From Geomonas anaerohicana (GTDB lineage: Bacteria > Desulfobacterota > Desulfuromonadia > Geobacterales > Geobacteraceae), in the NCBI RefSeq assembly GCF_016458305.1, contig NZ_JAEMHL010000021.1, positions 1 through 32,572 of the forward strand: 32,572 nucleotides of DNA. The letters run 5' to 3'. The notes under the pieces were generated by a model that saw only the letters and a list, made by a program, of their open reading frames with translations, made no database searches and was not told the DNA's origin. Positions 23,267 through 32,140 of this stretch are shown one piece after another. A program made the translations under genes and the position numbers. Position 1 is the stretch's first letter; each line of letters begins with the position of its first letter.

Positions 23267-24154
23267 CTATCTGAGGTACCATTCGACGACCGAGCTACGA
23301 AAATGTCCAAGCTCCATAGAACAAATCTCCTTTGCATCCCGATACCCGTAACCGCTTGCTTGGAGCTCCTTCACGCGTTCCTGTGCGTATGAGTGGCGCA
23401 AGCCATGCGCTCCATTCGACCAGCCCAGCTGTCGACGGGCAGCTGAGGAGACGCTCTGACTCCAAGCCTGTCCGGCGCCGATATCGTAATGTTGCAGATA
23501 GCGGACACCGCGATCGGTTACCTGGCGCGGGGTCTCAAGGCGCCTCTCCTCAAGTCGGGCCGCCAAATCATGCGGTACGCAAATCCATCTGGACAAGCCT
23601 CCCTTTCCAGTAACGGTGTAGAGGACGCCATCCCTTCCTGAAAAAAGATCATTTCGCCAGGAGCGCCTGTCACTACGCGCCATTTCATCAGCCCTCATCA
23701 AGGTGTAGGCTTCATGGGCACGAATAGAACAGCGGAAGGAGAGCTCTGTGGTCGTCGCATGAAATGACCGCTGACCGGCGGCTATTAAACGGGCCTGCTC
23801 AGCGGTATAGGCCCTGCCTTTCAGGATTCGGTCACGTTCGCTTTGTATCCTGGGCAGCGATTCCTGTCCCCCTCTGTACACCATGAGCCTGTCCAGGCTT
23901 TGTCGATCCTGATCCAGAGCCTTCTGCTGAATGATTTCAGCCCGCTGTTCGAGGTATTCAATAGCCGCTTGCCGCTCGCAAGTGCGCAGATCCCCCCGGC
24001 GTTCAGAACTTAACCAGTCGGCAAAAAGGGACAGGCTCTGCTTGGCGTTCCGCTCAGTGCCGACGTTCAGCCTGATCCCTGCCGCTGCCCACTCGACAAT
24101 CATCCGCTTGGCCTGCGTCTTACCTTTGGCAAAACTATGCCCGGCCACCATCAT
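23267..24154 (-). CDS. Tyrosine recombinase (integrase domain protein)
   Basis: The 295-aa product has an N-terminal SAM-like domain (NAKQSLSLFADWLSSERRGD) and a catalytic domain with Arg in FRCSIRAHEAYTLMRADE, Lys in YTVTGKGGLSRW, HGLRHSYAQER, and LGHFRSSVVEWYLR with the likely nucleophile Tyr near the very end. It belongs to the integrase-domain proteins that travel on transposons and ICEs, distinct from both terminal integrases in this window. It overlaps the upstream 97-aa gene by 20 bp. It probably acts on a site of its own, perhaps the inverted repeats at 24478-24540 (inference). Confidence 0.85.
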   Translation of the reverse strand: MMVAGHSFAKGKTQAKRMIVEWAAAGIRLNVGTERNAKQSLSLFADWLSSERRGDLRTCERQAAIEYLEQRAEIIQQKALDQDRQSLDRLMVYRGGQESLPRIQSERDRILKGRAYTAEQARLIAAGQRSFHATTTELSFRCSIRAHEAYTLMRADEMARSDRRSWRNDLFSGRDGVLYTVTGKGGLSRWICVPHDLAARLEERRLETPRQVTDRGVRYLQHYDIGAGQAWSQSVSSAARRQLGWSNGAHGLRHSYAQERVKELQASGYGYRDAKEICSMELGHFRSSVVEWYLR

Positions 24155-24428
24155 CTCCGCTCTTCACTAGAGTATCTGCTCCCGACACCTTTGGGCTCTC
24201 GGGAAGTTTGGCCAGATAGCGCTGCACGGTTGAGACTGCGACTTGTTTATGTTTAGCCTTAAGAAGCCACAGCCGCATCTCTGCGTAGGTCGCGCCCGAG
24301 CGCCGCAGAGCAACAAGCTCAGCGCGGTAAGGGTCGAGCGCACTCTTATAGTGCCGACGGCGGCGGCGAGCCATGCAAAGAGCACGGATCTTTTCCAATT
24401 CACCTTCAGCATCAAACCATCCAATCAT
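24135..24428 (-). CDS. Small basic DNA-binding-type protein coupled to the tyrosine recombinase
   Basis: The 97-aa product starts at the ATG 24428, with GGAGG about 9 nt upstream. It is basic (MARRRRRHYKSALDPYRAEL) and contains an HTH-like segment, LRRSGATYAEMRLWLLKAKH followed by VAVSTVQRYLAKL. Its end overlaps the recombinase gene, so the two are translated together. Similar small proteins accompany tyrosine recombinases in transposons and ICEs, where they may act as an accessory or directionality factor (inference). Confidence 0.65.
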   Translation of the reverse strand: MIGWFDAEGELEKIRALCMARRRRRHYKSALDPYRAELVALRRSGATYAEMRLWLLKAKHKQVAVSTVQRYLAKLPESPKVSGADTLVKSGDDGGRA

Positions 24429-24477
24429 GTTGCGTGTCCTCCATAGCATCAACATAACGATAATGCAGTCGTGCTGC

Positions 24478-24540
24478 GGCTTCGCTCTGTGTCATAAAAT
24501 AATGACACAGAGGCGAAGCCTGCGGGTTGGCAATGCCAAC
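24478..24540. promoter_or_regulatory. Paired inverted repeats upstream of the tyrosine recombinase operon
   Basis: GGCTTCGCTCTGTGTCAT (24478-24495) pairs with 24502-24520 as a near-perfect 18-bp dyad with a 6-nt centre and one extra G. Five bp on, GTTGGCA-A-TGCCAAC is a perfect 7-bp dyad. They lie 50-110 bp upstream of the 24428 start. They could be operators or the recombination site of the enzyme. Confidence 0.6.
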
Positions 24541-24944
24541 TCGCTACGGTTATACAAAAGGCGGCAAGAACGATCGCGTCATCAGACATAACCGACAAAA
24601 CACGCGACAAATCACAGGGCAAGCCTTCGTGCACAAAGGCCTAAGGATCATCAACTTTCCCCTTGACACATTTCGTCAAGCAGCTAGGTTACGGCAGTGA
24701 TAACTGGACATGGCCAGGATATGCCCTTTGGGCCCCATGCAGGTGGCAGATACCGTCCATTTGGAAAAGTTCTGCAGGCTATTGAAGCGTCGGCCGCCGA
24801 GAGCAGGAAAAGACGCTCAAAAAAGGGTGGGAACAGTCAGACCCGTCTTTCAAGACGAACTGTGGCGAACGGCATAGCCGTGCTGCACGGTCCTTTGGTA
24901 CCGGCAGTGAAGATCTTACGGTATCGGGTGAGGGCGAGAGGGGA
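24541..24944. other. Gap without a supported gene
   Basis: Short frames exist on both strands, including an 89-codon plus frame at 24697-24966 without a ribosome binding site. Nothing here has a recognisable protein pattern. The promoter of the 24945-25313 gene presumably lies here. Confidence 0.4.
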
Positions 24945-25313
24945 ATGTATCGCTTTTGGGAAGTGACGACAGTGCTAGTGGGGTACGGTGGCTGGGTTGT
25001 GACAGCGTGGGCATGCACATTCTGGAAACGGGCGGCAAAAGAACTAGACGCGAAGCTCCTCGACGCAGAACAATATGTTGACTGGCTCCGGGCACAGGAC
25101 AAGCAGTCCGAAATTAGCATTTCTGTCCTGAAGAAGAGGCTGCGCATGGCATATCGCGAGGTGGACTCATTGAATAGGCAGACGGCTGATCGGCGTCGGG
25201 AGTTGGAGCGGGTAGAGAAGGAGCTTCTAGCAGCGCGCGACAGAATCTCCCGCACGAAGCGCAGCCAAAGCAAAAAGCAGGAAAGTCAATCAGATTCATC
25301 CGATACGGTTTGA
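24945..25313 (+). CDS. Membrane-anchored coiled-coil protein
   Basis: A 122-aa protein with a single N-terminal hydrophobic segment (VTTVLVGYGGWVVTAWACTF, about 7-26) and then a long charged coiled coil (about 30-105, including ELERVEKELLAARDRISRTK) and a Ser/Lys/Gln tail. Its layout resembles phage spanins or conjugation accessory proteins, but no family was identified. A purine-rich stretch (GAGAGGGGA) abuts the ATG. It is divergent from the tyrosine-recombinase operon. Confidence 0.55.
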   Translation: MYRFWEVTTVLVGYGGWVVTAWACTFWKRAAKELDAKLLDAEQYVDWLRAQDKQSEISISVLKKRLRMAYREVDSLNRQTADRRRELERVEKELLAARDRISRTKRSQSKKQESQSDSSDTV

Positions 25314-25498
25314 GCAACGGTGAGCGGGATGCCACCCCCTGCCCTTGATGGACACGGCGCTTTTTTGGCTCCTTATGATCGAAGGCTGAGGCTCTCTATT
25401 GCTTTTTGCTATAAAAGTGTGCCGGGACAGCCATGGCAGGACCGAGGCGCTGCGATGCTACGTAAGTCTTTCAGCGAAGATTGAGTAGCCTGAAGAGA

Positions 25499-25542
25499 AA
25501 AACAAAGCCTCTTACCAACCATCGCTGATGAGGGCTTTGTTT
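25499..25542 (-). terminator. Terminator of the island-2 integrase
   Basis: AAACAAAGCC and GGGCTTTGTTT pair across an approximately 24-nt loop region; on the minus strand the hairpin ends in TTTGTTTTT. It lies 14 bp beyond the integrase stop. Confidence 0.65.
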
Positions 25543-25555
25543 ATGGCGTGCCTCC

Positions 25556-27010
25556 TCAATCTTCAAGAAAGTCCGGAATTGACTGATGGAATTTTGAATA
25601 GCCATACAGATCGGGTCTTTCATAGCATCTCGTCTCTTTCTGAAGTTCCTTTTCGTCTTGAGTGATAAATTTTACGGAGCCTGCTGTTCCGTAATAATTG
25701 TAAGCATTTAAGTCTTCAAGCCACCCGTCTTCATCGTCGTTAGCAATCCGGTGATTGGATACTTCTAGTTCAGGGACGATGCCATATTTTAAGTGAGACA
25801 AAGCTGTGCACTTTTTATTTATTGAATAGTGCTTGCCATACCGAGCGAGACTAATACTCGGTACTTCATGACCGAGAACCTCAGCAATTAATACACCATC
25901 AACATCGTTCTGCTTAAGTCTGTCTGCAACAGTGTGCCTAAAGGAGTGGAACGTTTTCGTAGTGTCAGTAATAATTTGTCTAGACCAGCGGCTCCACCAT
26001 TTAACCAACTCGTGACTGTAACCATTCTTTGAATGTCGCTTCAGGCCGGGAAACAAACGTGAGTGGCCTTCATCCTTCATCTTGCACGCGTAATTCATAA
26101 AACCAAGGGTCAATAAATCAGGATGAATTGGAACAGCTCTGACACTACTTTTAGTTTTCACCTTCTTGTCATGACCGCGCTCAACCTTGATGACGAGGTC
26201 TTCAAAATTAATATCTTCTAGATACAGTTGTGCACATTCATCGGCCCTGAGTCCGGTATACATGCTGATAAGCGGTGCCCAGTATCTTTCGTGCTTACCT
26301 TTCAGGTACGCAATCTGCTTTTCCCTCTGCAAGTGACTGAATAGTCGCCTAATATCATCCAATGAATAAGCTGATCTTATTTCAGATGCTACTCTTTTGT
26401 CAGTAAGAGCTGTCCCTTCCACGGGATTAACAACCAGAAATCCTTGTTGCACAGCATACTTCATCACGCCCGAAAGATTTGAAAGATACTTATTAGTGGT
26501 AACTACCCCCAGGCCACCAGCAGTCAATTCTTTTCGCCAGTGCAAGACGTCATCTTGCTTGATGCTATTTATAGGCTTATTGCCAAATTTCACTTTGATG
26601 CGCCGAAAGATACCTTCTTTTTCCATCTTGGTTTTGGGAGTCCAGTTGTCGGAATTCTTGAGCTCGTACAGTCGAATGACGTTAGAGAGCGTCACAATGG
26701 ATGGTACCACGGGAGATTGGTAGGCGGGTTTATTAGATTTGTCGGAGAATTTTCGTGTATTGAGGAGGTCATCGACCTTTTTTCTAGCCTCATCAGGAGT
26801 CAAAATATTTATCCGCAGAGCCAAGCAGATTCTCTCGATTTCGCTGTCATAGTAAGCTCTGATCGTGCGAGCCTCACCCTGTTTAGTTGATTTGCATGAC
26901 TTGGTGAATTCATGCAGTCCGTCAAAGTATTCCCTCAATTCAACCGGAACGCGGCGACGATAGTGCCAAGTTTTCCCTCTTAATCTCATGAACGATACAA
27001 AAAGCGCCAC
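25556..27010 (-). CDS. Tyrosine integrase of island 2 (ssrA-targeting)
   Basis: The frame runs into the tmRNA gene, but a GTG at 27010 with GGAGG 6 nt upstream gives a more natural 484-aa protein. It opens LRGKTWHYRRRVPVELREYF, the short arm-binding N-terminal domain of DUF6538-type integrases. The catalytic residues are Arg in MYTGLRADECAQLYLEDI, Lys in KTKSSVRAVPI, HSFRH, and LGHEVPSISLARYGKHY. A C-terminal extension of about 90 residues follows the Tyr region. It sits about 100 bp from the intact ssrA 3' end, consistent with ssrA being its target. Confidence 0.92.
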   Translation of the reverse strand: MALFVSFMRLRGKTWHYRRRVPVELREYFDGLHEFTKSCKSTKQGEARTIRAYYDSEIERICLALRINILTPDEARKKVDDLLNTRKFSDKSNKPAYQSPVVPSIVTLSNVIRLYELKNSDNWTPKTKMEKEGIFRRIKVKFGNKPINSIKQDDVLHWRKELTAGGLGVVTTNKYLSNLSGVMKYAVQQGFLVVNPVEGTALTDKRVASEIRSAYSLDDIRRLFSHLQREKQIAYLKGKHERYWAPLISMYTGLRADECAQLYLEDINFEDLVIKVERGHDKKVKTKSSVRAVPIHPDLLTLGFMNYACKMKDEGHSRLFPGLKRHSKNGYSHELVKWWSRWSRQIITDTTKTFHSFRHTVADRLKQNDVDGVLIAEVLGHEVPSISLARYGKHYSINKKCTALSHLKYGIVPELEVSNHRIANDDEDGWLEDLNAYNYYGTAGSVKFITQDEKELQKETRCYERPDLYGYSKFHQSIPDFLED

Positions 27011-27036
27011 AAGCCACCTCCAATCCCACATTTTTT

Positions 27037-27052
27037 GTGGAACAAAAGATGG
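27037..27052. other. GTGGAACAAAA arm-site copy (right end of island 2)
   Basis: GTGGAACAAAAGATGG resembles GTGGAACAAAACGTGG at 15352. It lies between the integrase start and the att site, the expected place for an arm-type binding site. Confidence 0.5.
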
Positions 27053-27104
27053 TGCAGCGCTCTCCCCCAGAAAATAAATCCAGTTAATACGGCTACTTGC
27101 GAGA

Positions 27105-27126
27105 AATGGTGGAGGTGGCGGGAATC
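27105..27126. other. att site at the intact tmRNA 3' end (right end of island 2)
   Basis: Identical to 15270-15291. Integration of island DNA regenerates the tmRNA 3' end, so ssrA stays functional; the enzyme gene lies immediately inside the junction. Confidence 0.85.
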
Positions 27127-27457
27127 GAACCCGCGTCCGAGAATCGTACACATAAGGCGTCTACATGCTTATACCTGTTTTTGCTTTAGCCGCTCGGGAC
27201 TCCACAGGCCGGGATTCCCGATTGCCGATTCCGCTAAATTTCGCCGCAGGGCCACGGACTCTCCCTGAAACTATCCCACTGAATGACGTTCTATCCTTCC
27301 ACGTGGGAGATGGTAGGTAGAACGTTAGCAGGTTATTAAGCTGCTAAAGCGTATTCGTAGTTGTCGGCGCTTAATGCGTCCCGGATTGTTTAACGAGCCA
27401 CCCGGACCTCGGCATGCAACCTTAGCTTCTTACCCCCGTCGAAACCTTTACACCCCC
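27107..27457 (-). ncRNA. ssrA: tmRNA (transfer-messenger RNA)
   Basis: Rescues stalled ribosomes with SmpB by adding a degradation tag. The 5' end GGGGGTG pairs with CACCTCC near the 3' end, followed by an encoded CCA (27107-27109 on the plus strand reads TGG). The 5' region has the conserved GGTTTCGACGGGGG-type start, and the 3' end has the T-arm GGGTTCGATTCCC. The tag frame lies at 27368-27336 and reads ADNYEYALAA followed by tandem stops TAATAA. At 351 nt the length is normal. smpB lies upstream on the same strand. The 3' end is the integration target of the islands to its left. Confidence 0.96.
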
Positions 27458-27473
27458 TTAAATCTGAAAAAAC

Positions 27474-27698
27474 GTTCAACGTTCGATGTTAACTGCGATC
27501 TTAAAACCCAAAAGATGTTCAACGTTCAACGTTCCGTGTTAACTGCAATCACCTGCTGAAGGTTCAAACTCAACGTTTGTATATTCCCTGTTCAGCGGCC
27601 TTACCGTGCTGTCACGTTGCCAGTGCCATTCAAGTCGAGCTCAATCGAACGTTGAACGTCGAACGTCGAACGTCGAACGGCCGTTAGTCCGTTAGTCC
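27474..27698. repeat. GAACGTT/AACGTTC microrepeats between ssrA and smpB
   Basis: GTTCAACGTTCGATGTTAAC (27474) and a longer relative at 27517 run into GTTAACTGCGATC/GTTAACTGCAATC. At 27647-27681 the inverse orientation forms five 7-bp units GAACGTT/GAACGTC/GAACGGC. GTTAGTCC is then repeated twice, overlapping the smpB stop. The clusters are inverted relative to each other, so they could form a stem. Confidence 0.7.
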
Positions 27699-28165
27699 CT
27701 GTCCCTGGACCCGCGATTTCTTTCTTTCAGCGCGACCACGACGTCGCGCCGCATGTCCTTCTCCTTCATGACTTCGCGCTTGTCGTAGTTTTTCTTGCCC
27801 TTGGCCAGTCCCAACTCGGTCTTGACCTTGCCGTCCTTGAAGTACACCCGCAGCGGGATCAGGGTGTAGCCTTGCTCCCTGATCTTGGAGAAGAGCTTTA
27901 CGATCTCCTTTTTGTGCAACAACAGCTTCCTCATCCGGTCGGGATCGTGGTTTTCACGATTGCCGAAATCGTACGGGTTGATGTGGAAGTTGTGCAGGAA
28001 GGCTTCGCCGTTCTTCACCATGGCGAACGAGTCGTTCAGGTTGGCCTTGCCGTTGCGCAGGGACTTTACCTCGGTCCCCTGCAGCACCATGCCCGCCTCG
28101 TAACGCTCCTCGATGAAGTAGTCATGAAACGCCTTCTTGTTGTTGCAGATCAGCTTTTCGCCCAT
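27692..28165 (-). CDS. smpB: SsrA-binding protein SmpB
   Basis: Binds tmRNA and helps it enter stalled ribosomes. The 157-aa product starts [20 protein letters not shown] and shows [50 protein letters not shown] text (here [19 protein letters not shown]) and the basic tail [17 protein letters not shown]. The Met at 28165 is chosen over the longer frame from 28195 because it aligns with the usual N terminus. It precedes ssrA on the same strand, the standard pairing. The C-terminal tail needed for decoding-site binding is intact. Confidence 0.97.
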   Translation of the reverse strand: MGEKLICNNKKAFHDYFIEERYEAGMVLQGTEVKSLRNGKANLNDSFAMVKNGEAFLHNFHINPYDFGNRENHDPDRMRKLLLHKKEIVKLFSKIREQGYTLIPLRVYFKDGKVKTELGLAKGKKNYDKREVMKEKDMRRDVVVALKERNRGSRDRD

Positions 28166-28345
28166 AACGACCCATAGTACCAGAATCACCTGCAAAAGGA
28201 CAGAGGGAAAAACATAAGGATCTTTTGCCAGTGATTCCAGACGGCAAACTGTCGCTCTGGTCTTCTTGACTTTCGGGGGAAAAGCAGGGACACTAACCGG
28301 CCGCGACGACGTCGCGCGGCACCACTTATTCAGCCAAGGAACAGC

Positions 28346-29263
28346 ATGCAGTCCAAAACCATCAAGTCCGATCTCCTACTTCTTCTGATCGCCGCCATCT
28401 GGGGCGGCGGCTTCGTCGCACAGCGCAAGGGACTCGATTTCCTGGGGCCCTTTTCCTACAACGGCATCCGCTTTGCGCTGGGGAGCCTCTCCTTGCTCCC
28501 CCTGGTGTACCTCAATCGACGCCGGCAGGGGCCCTACCACGGCAGCCTGCCGCAAGCAGGCAACCGCGCGCTGCTGCACGGCGGCCTGATGGCAGGGGGC
28601 GCGCTTTTCATGGGCGCTTCGTTGCAGCAGGTCGGCATCGCCTACACCACGGCGGGTAACGCCGGTTTCATCACGGGACTTTACGTGGTCCTCGTTCCTT
28701 TGCTGGGCATGTTCTGGGGACAGCGCCCCACTGTCGGCACCTGGCTTGGCGCCGTCCTGGCTGCCGTCGGCCTTTTCTTTTTAAGCGTCACCGACCGGTT
28801 CACCATCGGCATCGGCGACCTCTTGGAACTGATTGGGGCCGTTTTCTGGGCGGGGCACGTACTCCTGATCGGCTGGCTCTCGCCTCGTTTGGACCCCTTC
28901 AAACTTTCCGCCCTGCAGTTTGCGGTCTGCTCGGTCCTGAGCCTCATCACCGCCTTCATCTTCGAATCGATGACCCTTGCCTCGGTTTGTGCGGCCTGGC
29001 GTCCCATCCTCTACGGCGGCCTGATCTCAGTTGGTTTTGCCTACACCATGCAGGTGGTGGCGCAGCGTGATGCCCATCCCGCGCATACCGCGGTGATACT
29101 CAGCGCCGAGGGCGTGTTCGCCGCCATCTGGGGGTGGTTTTTCCTCGGTGAGGTGTTGGGAGTGCGCGGCTTGTTAGGCTGTGTCCTGATGCTTGCTGGC
29201 ATCCTCTGTTCGGAGCTCTGCAACCTTGTCATCCAGTTGAGGAGCAGCGCCAAGACGGCCTAA
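28346..29263 (+). CDS. EamA/DMT-superfamily transporter
   Basis: A 305-aa inner-membrane protein with about ten hydrophobic helices arranged as two EamA repeats. The first repeat opens [20 protein letters not shown], and the second [20 protein letters not shown]. Characteristic glycine-rich helix starts and the final [19 protein letters not shown] segment are those of drug/metabolite exporters. The substrate cannot be read from sequence. It is divergent from smpB, with 180 bp between, and is followed by the ClC-type gene. Confidence 0.9.
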   Translation: MQSKTIKSDLLLLLIAAIWGGGFVAQRKGLDFLGPFSYNGIRFALGSLSLLPLVYLNRRRQGPYHGSLPQAGNRALLHGGLMAGGALFMGASLQQVGIAYTTAGNAGFITGLYVVLVPLLGMFWGQRPTVGTWLGAVLAAVGLFFLSVTDRFTIGIGDLLELIGAVFWAGHVLLIGWLSPRLDPFKLSALQFAVCSVLSLITAFIFESMTLASVCAAWRPILYGGLISVGFAYTMQVVAQRDAHPAHTAVILSAEGVFAAIWGWFFLGEVLGVRGLLGCVLMLAGILCSELCNLVIQLRSSAKTA

Positions 29264-29352
29264 AATGGGTTTGACACAAATTGCATGAAACAGTGACGGC
29301 TGGTATCGTGGATGGCTCGCCGCTTCCATTTTGGAATGAAAAGGTTTTGACG

Positions 29353-30690
29353 ATGAACGAAGAAGGGCATGAGGGGGTAGGGGAGCAGGAGCCCCTGGAA
29401 TCGAAACGCTACCTGCGCTACCTGCAGAAGCTGCGCGAGAAAAGCTTCATGCAGGTCACCATCTGGACGGCGGCACTGCTGGTCGGATGTGCTGCCGTTC
29501 TCTTTGCACGTCTCATCACCGCTTCGCAGGCCTTCTTTTTCTCCCTGTTTCACGGCCATCCCTACCTCATGACGGCGGCCACCCCGCTGCTGTTCGTCGT
29601 TGCGACGCTCATCGTCCAGAAGTTCGGGCCCGAAGCCCGCGGCAGCGGCATCCCCCAGGTGCTGGAAGCCATAGACCGGGCGCACGGGGACGACAAGCAG
29701 GAACCGCCGTGGCACAGCCCGCTGGTCTCGCTGCGTACCGCAGTGGTAAAGGTGATCTCCAGTTGCGTCGGCATCATTGCCGGAGCGTCCATTGGGCGCG
29801 AGGGTCCCACCGTCCAGATTTCAGCCTCCGTCTTTGCTTTTTTCGGGCGTATGACACGCCGTGTCCTGCCCCAGGTTGATTTCCAGACCTTTCTGACGGC
29901 GGGTGCTGCAGCGGGCGTCGCGGCCGCGTTCAATGCGCCTCTCGCCGGTATTGCTTTTGCGCTGGAGGAAGTGACCGAGGGCGCCTTCGGACGTTTCCGG
30001 GAAATGGTGATGCTTGCCGTCATCCTTTCCGGCATCGCGGCTATGGCCATAGCCGGGAATTACCTCTATTTCGGTCACCCTGCAGTCACGCTTACCCCCA
30101 ACCTGCTGGTACCGGAAACGCTGATCTTCGGCGTTGTCGGAGGGATCATGGGGGGCGCGTTCGCGCGGCTGCTTGCCTTTCCGGAACTGTTCGGTCTCCC
30201 TCCCCAACCGTGGAAGAGGGCGCTCTACTGCGGCATTATCTGTGCTGCAGTCGGCTTGTTGACCGACGGAGCCTCTGCCGGATCGGGTTACGAAGTCACC
30301 CGCAGTTTCCTCGAAAGTTCCTCCATCGAACAGTGGCCCCCAGGACTGGGCATAGCGAAGTTCGCAACCACGGTCCTTTCCTACCTTTCCGGAATGGCAG
30401 GCGGCATCTTTTCTCCCTGCCTTTCCATCGGAGCCGGCTTCGGGTTCACCGTCGCGAAACTTCTTCACTTGCAGAACTTCAAGGTGTGCGGGCTGCTCGG
30501 CATGGTCGGCTTCTTTTCCGGTGCCATCCAGGCCCCGCTCACCGCGGTTATTATCATCATGGAGATGACCGACGAGCACACCCTCATCATTCCCTTCCTG
30601 CTCGCGGCGTATCTTTCCCGCAGGATCGGAAAGGTCTTCATGCCGGTTCCGTTGTACCGTTTCCTTGCCAGCAAAAATCGGAAGGGGTAG
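29353..30690 (+). CDS. ClC-family chloride channel or H+/Cl- antiporter
   Basis: The 445-aa protein shows the ClC signatures in order: GSGIPQVLEAI, GREGPTVQISASVFAF (with the gating Glu of GREGP) and GGIFSPCLSIGAGFGF. A tyrosine in VPLYRFL near the end lies after the last helix. Membrane helices cover most of the length. The start is at ATG 29353, preceded by AAAAGG; a 24-residue longer frame from 29281 is less likely. No CBS domains follow, so it is the short form. Whether it is a channel or an exchanger cannot be told here. Confidence 0.92.
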   Translation: MNEEGHEGVGEQEPLESKRYLRYLQKLREKSFMQVTIWTAALLVGCAAVLFARLITASQAFFFSLFHGHPYLMTAATPLLFVVATLIVQKFGPEARGSGIPQVLEAIDRAHGDDKQEPPWHSPLVSLRTAVVKVISSCVGIIAGASIGREGPTVQISASVFAFFGRMTRRVLPQVDFQTFLTAGAAAGVAAAFNAPLAGIAFALEEVTEGAFGRFREMVMLAVILSGIAAMAIAGNYLYFGHPAVTLTPNLLVPETLIFGVVGGIMGGAFARLLAFPELFGLPPQPWKRALYCGIICAAVGLLTDGASAGSGYEVTRSFLESSSIEQWPPGLGIAKFATTVLSYLSGMAGGIFSPCLSIGAGFGFTVAKLLHLQNFKVCGLLGMVGFFSGAIQAPLTAVIIIMEMTDEHTLIIPFLLAAYLSRRIGKVFMPVPLYRFLASKNRKG

Positions 30691-30707
30691 CGTCTGTTGC
30701 CCCTTCC
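30680..30707 (+). terminator. Terminator-like hairpin of the ClC gene
   Basis: GGAAGGGG and CCCCTTCC pair around a 12-nt loop. It overlaps the stop codon and lacks a T run. Confidence 0.5.
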
Positions 30708-30967
30708 CGCAAGATTACTGGGTTCGATTGCACGCCCCGCTTTACCCCCACCATATTGCCTTGTCACTCACCATCCCTCTTCATCAGAAATAGTACAAAC
30801 ATCCGAAATCACTGATTGCTTGTGTATTAGAAATCTGCTAGATTCTCTGACCGTTAAAGGACTCTGTTTAAAACTCACAGAGAAGATTGGGCAGATGCAA
30901 CTGAGACAGTCTGGCGGTGTGCGCTAAGAGTATGGTGACATCGTCTTGGCCGTAGAGGTACTGGTAA

Positions 30968-31396
30968 ATGGGAAAGCTTTGGCAGTTTCTATCGACCGTC
31001 TTCAGCGGTAGCACGCACGGCGACGAAAACGATGAGCGGTTAAAGTCGCTGCCGTATCAGTATGTGCAGTTCGACATGGCCTTGGCTTGGGAGATTAAGC
31101 AAGCGGGAATGGAGACGGTTGTCGAGGGGGTAGGGAAGAATCTCCGCTACGCCTTCATGGAAGGTATCGAGATCTGGATCGCAGCAGTCGATGCCGCAGG
31201 CCAAACACGAGCGCGCAACGTCAGCTTCGTCATCCCGCGCCAAGTCAGAATGGATGGTATCTTTCCCTTCAGCGTCGAGCTTCCCATTCCCGTGGAGCCA
31301 GGCATGCTGCTGAAGTTCACCTACAAGTACAACGGCTCTGATGGCGGTGACGGTGGCGTGGACTGGATGCAGAGTTTTGAGTGGACGCTGCCCTAA
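30968..31396 (+). CDS. Hypothetical protein
   Basis: A 142-aa soluble protein with GAGG about 9 nt before the ATG. Apart from a hydrophobic first 15 residues (MGKLWQFLSTVFSGS), which are not a convincing signal, it reads as mixed strand and helix, with acidic and glycine-rich parts near the end (YKYNGSDGGDGGVDWM). No family was recognised. It may be transcribed with the following gene. Confidence 0.65.
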   Translation: MGKLWQFLSTVFSGSTHGDENDERLKSLPYQYVQFDMALAWEIKQAGMETVVEGVGKNLRYAFMEGIEIWIAAVDAAGQTRARNVSFVIPRQVRMDGIFPFSVELPIPVEPGMLLKFTYKYNGSDGGDGGVDWMQSFEWTLP

Positions 31397-31610
31397 ACAA
31401 GACATCATCTGCCCCATCTGAACCATGATAGAGCGTAGTAAAAAAGTAGCTTGTCCCCTTTTATTCTGACATGGTTACTGCTCTCGGGGGATGGTGTCGC
31501 ACATTTTTCGAACAAAAGTGACTTATTCTGTCACATGCGTGCGATATGAAGAAGCCGGATGGAAAGTGTTACTCGAGTGACGAGGGGGCCGTGACTGTGG
31601 AGACTAATCT

Positions 31611-32063
31611 ATGACATCACCTAACATGCTGGTCAAATCTCTACTCGCGGCTGAGTTTGACGTCACACCGACTACATGCACCATACCCATGATGCAGCCG
31701 TTCTGGGTCAACGCCGACAGCACTGCAGTGACGCTGGCTTTTGAGGATGACGCAACTGTTACGGTGCAACTTTCCTTTCAACATCACCAAACCCTGCTCA
31801 AGTTTGGAAACGATGCTGAGACTGTCGATAGCATGATGGAACTGTGCGCTTCAGAATGGTTCAGTGACTTGGAGCGTGGCTTCAAAAAGGTGGCTGACTA
31901 TTATGATCTGCAATGGGAGAGAGAGTGGGAGGATTACCCCTTTCCTTACCCTTGGATAAGTTATCACCTTACCGGCCGTTTTACAGCAGCTGACAGTGAC
32001 CGTGTATTGTCACTGCTATTGGAAATGAGGTCAGTGCTTCGTCAAAATGAGCCACCAGCTTGA
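31611..32063 (+). CDS. Hypothetical protein
   Basis: A 150-aa protein with no signal peptide or membrane segment. It contains alternating hydrophobic strands (TAVTLAFEDDATVTVQLSF) and a helical, acidic C-terminal half (LQWEREWEDYPFPYPWISYH). No family was recognised. A GTGACTTATTCTGTCAC dyad lies 83 bp upstream. The MBL-fold gene begins 77 bp after its stop. Confidence 0.6.
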   Translation: MTSPNMLVKSLLAAEFDVTPTTCTIPMMQPFWVNADSTAVTLAFEDDATVTVQLSFQHHQTLLKFGNDAETVDSMMELCASEWFSDLERGFKKVADYYDLQWEREWEDYPFPYPWISYHLTGRFTAADSDRVLSLLLEMRSVLRQNEPPA

Positions 32064-32140
32064 AGATCAGCACGTGTCAGGAGTGAAGTCAACTCGGCTG
32101 CAGCTATACGTTCTCAACCTTTACTTTTACAGGAGCAGCA

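Noticed and set aside
23091..23282. 63-aa gene overlapping the end of the tyrosine recombinase
   Set aside because: Weak start region, and its frame covers a hairpin better read as a terminator.
24697..24966. 89-aa plus-strand gene
   Set aside because: No ribosome binding site or family pattern, and it overlaps the start of the membrane coiled-coil gene.
27011..27151. Integrase start inside ssrA
   Set aside because: The extra N-terminal residues are translation of the tmRNA end and att region; a GTG with a good ribosome binding site at 27010 explains the protein better.
29821..30579. Minus-strand 252-aa frame
   Set aside because: It lies antisense within the ClC gene, which has clear signatures, and it has no protein pattern of its own.
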